NCBI GenBank assembly: GCA_946902875.1
Contig: OX336349.1
Span: 11,617,891 to 11,681,890, forward strand
Length of the DNA: 64,000 nt
Source: Nematopogon swammerdamellus
Taxonomy: Eukaryota > Arthropoda > Insecta > Lepidoptera > Adelidae
Direction: 5' to 3'
The notes under the pieces were generated by a model. It did not search any database and had not been told where the DNA came from. It saw only the letters and a list, made by a program, of their open reading frames with translations. Below, piece by piece: positions 62,727 through 64,000 of this stretch. The stretch's first letter is position 1. Each line of letters starts with the position of its first letter. The translations under genes were made by a program, and so were the position numbers.

Positions 62727-63500
62727 AAGCTAGTCCGACGAATCCCGACGCTGCTCAGAAGGAGTCCAACATTTCCCTGTGTTCCCCCGACGCCATCCAG
62801 ACGCAGTCCGACATCTACGTGAGCTCGGAAGCTAGTCCGACGAATCCCGAAGATGCTCAGAAGGAGTCCAACATTGCCCTGCGTTCCCACGACGCCATTC
62901 AGACGGAGTCCGACATCTAAGTGAGCTCGGAAGCTAGTCCGACGAATCCCGACGCTGCTAAGAAAGAGCCCGACACTGCCCTGGGGTTCCCCGACACAAT
63001 ACAGACGGAGCCCGACATCCAAGTAAGCCTCAAAGCTAGTCCGACGAATCCCGACGCTGCTCAGAAGGAGTCCGACACTGCCCTGCGTTCCCCCGACGCC
63101 ACCCAGACGCAGTCCGACATCTAAGCGAGCTCTGAAACCAGTCTGACGAATCCCGACGCTGCTCAGAAGGAGTCCGACACTGCCCTGCGTTCCCCCGACG
63201 CCATCCAGACGCAGTCCGACATCTAAGCGAGCTCCGAAACCAGCCCGACGAATCCCGACGCGGCTCAGAAGGAGTACGACACTGCCCCTGCGTTCCCCCG
63301 ACGCCATCCAGACGCGGTCTGACATCTAAGCGAGCCTCGAAGCCAGTCCGACGAATCCCGACGCAGCTCGGAAGGAGCCCGACACTGCCCAACGTCCCCC
63401 GACGCCATCCCGATGGAGCCCGATACTGCCCTGCGTTCCCCGACGCCATCCAGACGGAGCCCGACACCTAAGCGAATTTCCGAAGTCAGTCAGACGGATC
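62727..63500 (+). repeat. 102-bp (34-codon) tandem repeat array, seven to eight units
   Basis: The landmark agtccgacgaatcccgacgc recurs at 62731, 62833, 62935, 63037, 63139, 63241 and 63344, a spacing of 102 (once 103). In plus frame each unit reads ASPTNPDAAQKESDTALRSP, DAIQTESDIQ, then SSE. In several units DIQ is DI-stop (CAA to TAA). Unit length divisible by three and conserved frame suggest descent from a coding repeat. The long minus-strand ORFs (62717-63467) are shadows of the same periodicity. The last, partial unit degenerates after 63345. Confidence 0.85.
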
Positions 63501-63794
63501 CAGACGCTACGCCAAACTAATCCTATCACGAAGCGCAAAATAAGATCTGAACTGACTGATAGATAACAGTAGACAACACCCGTCGCCGCCGCGTAAACCA
63601 GCCTCGGGGAAACTTGTAAAAGTCCCAATCGTCTCTTATTTACCCTATTTCACCCCTTATGAAACTATCAAACCCAGAATATGAGTACCGCTGCGGTGAC
63701 GGCGTGATATTGCATGTGCACAGTCGCACCCCCACCCAACTACAGTCCACCCACTAACACCACGGGGTGAGAACGACTGTTGCGTACAGCGGCC
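63501..63794. other. Short stretch before second LINE L copy; nothing recognised
   Basis: Mixed-composition sequence with no ORF of note, containing ccaatcgtctcttatttacc and a CA/CC-rich patch (gcacccccacccaactacag). Its position suggests it may belong to the 5' region of the following LINE copy. Confidence 0.3.
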
Positions 63795-64000
63795 CCATTC
63801 GGAAATACGGATTATTCGAGCACTTGAGTAGAGCGGCAGATGAAGTGCAAGAGCGGTTTCCCTCCGCGGATATGGTTCTGCTTGGAGATTTTAATGCCCA
63901 CCACGAGGTGTGGCTGGGCTCCGGGAGAACTGACTTCGCGGGGAGAGCCGCCTACGACTTCGCCCTGACGCATGACCTGTCTCAACTGGTAGATAAACCT
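63795..64000 (+). mobile_element. LINE family L, second copy, endonuclease part, cut by window edge
   Basis: Matches 59305-59490 at more than nine bases in ten: frame GLFEHLSRAADEVQERFPSA, then DMVLLGDFNAHHEVWLGS and FALTHDLSQLVDKP. It lacks the first part of the endonuclease, so it is 5'-truncated or rearranged. It continues beyond position 64000. Confidence 0.85.

Noticed and set aside
62717..63467. Long minus-strand ORFs with a 34-residue repeat (GGTQGSVGLLLSSVGIRR)
   Set aside because: They are shadows of the 102-bp tandem repeat; the plus frame has better-conserved units and stops that look like single mutations of a sense codon.

Overview
This window is nuclear DNA from an insect, almost certainly a moth or butterfly. 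It is AT-rich, with spliced genes, GT-AG introns, very short exons and a heavy load of transposons and SINEs. The words taggtacctac and gtaggtaggta recur hundreds of times, as is typical of lepidopteran non-coding DNA. RTE-type LINE tails such as (TCA)n followed by a 'ccactgctggacatagg' word point the same way. There is no prokaryotic gene organisation.

Four host genes can be supported. (1) ING3 lies on the minus strand (exons between 467 and 2002), with its 5' four coding exons; the PHD-finger end lies off the left edge. (2) CDC26/APC12 (7498-7722, plus) is a small intronless ORF for an anaphase-promoting-complex subunit. (3) A pickpocket-type DEG/ENaC sodium channel subunit lies on the minus strand (8629-19430). 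All 13 coding exons join in one frame to 554 residues. (4) Swiprosin-1/EFHD2 lies on the plus strand. Its three coding exons at 31591-31760, 48821-48985 and 50165-50417 give a 195-residue EF-hand protein. Its 17-kb first intron holds a 163-bp satellite, polypurine tracts and several transposons.

The rest is dominated by mobile DNA. It includes a nearly complete LINE (about 58390-62280) broken by stops, a frameshift and a 356-bp insertion, three other 3' fragments of the same family, and a second 5' copy running off the right edge. There are RTE-clade fragments and an internally deleted Tc1/mariner copy nested in another repeat. TIR elements include a TA-flanked 860-bp element, a GAGGC-rich 304-bp element, a 2.2-kb element with CTTAATG/CACTAAG arrays, and two TTAA-flanked piggyBac-like elements. 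Two SINE families share a central module but have different heads and tails, one head being a 5S-rRNA-like sequence with a tRNA-like A box. Two long foldback hairpins share core and loop but differ in mid-arm sequence.

Layout: 0-2 kb ING3; 2-7 kb repeats, including a 12-copy ACCGGTT cluster; 7.5 kb CDC26; 8.6-19.4 kb pickpocket, with transposons in almost every intron; 19.5-31.5 kb repeat-filled intergenic DNA; 31.6-50.4 kb Swip-1 (3' UTR perhaps to 51.65 kb); 51.7-64 kb transposon graveyard and LINE cluster. The four genes are not a functional unit; they are ordinary neighbours.

The gene models are read by eye from splice signals and protein family resemblance. Repeat boundaries are approximate unless a TIR or target-site duplication is stated.
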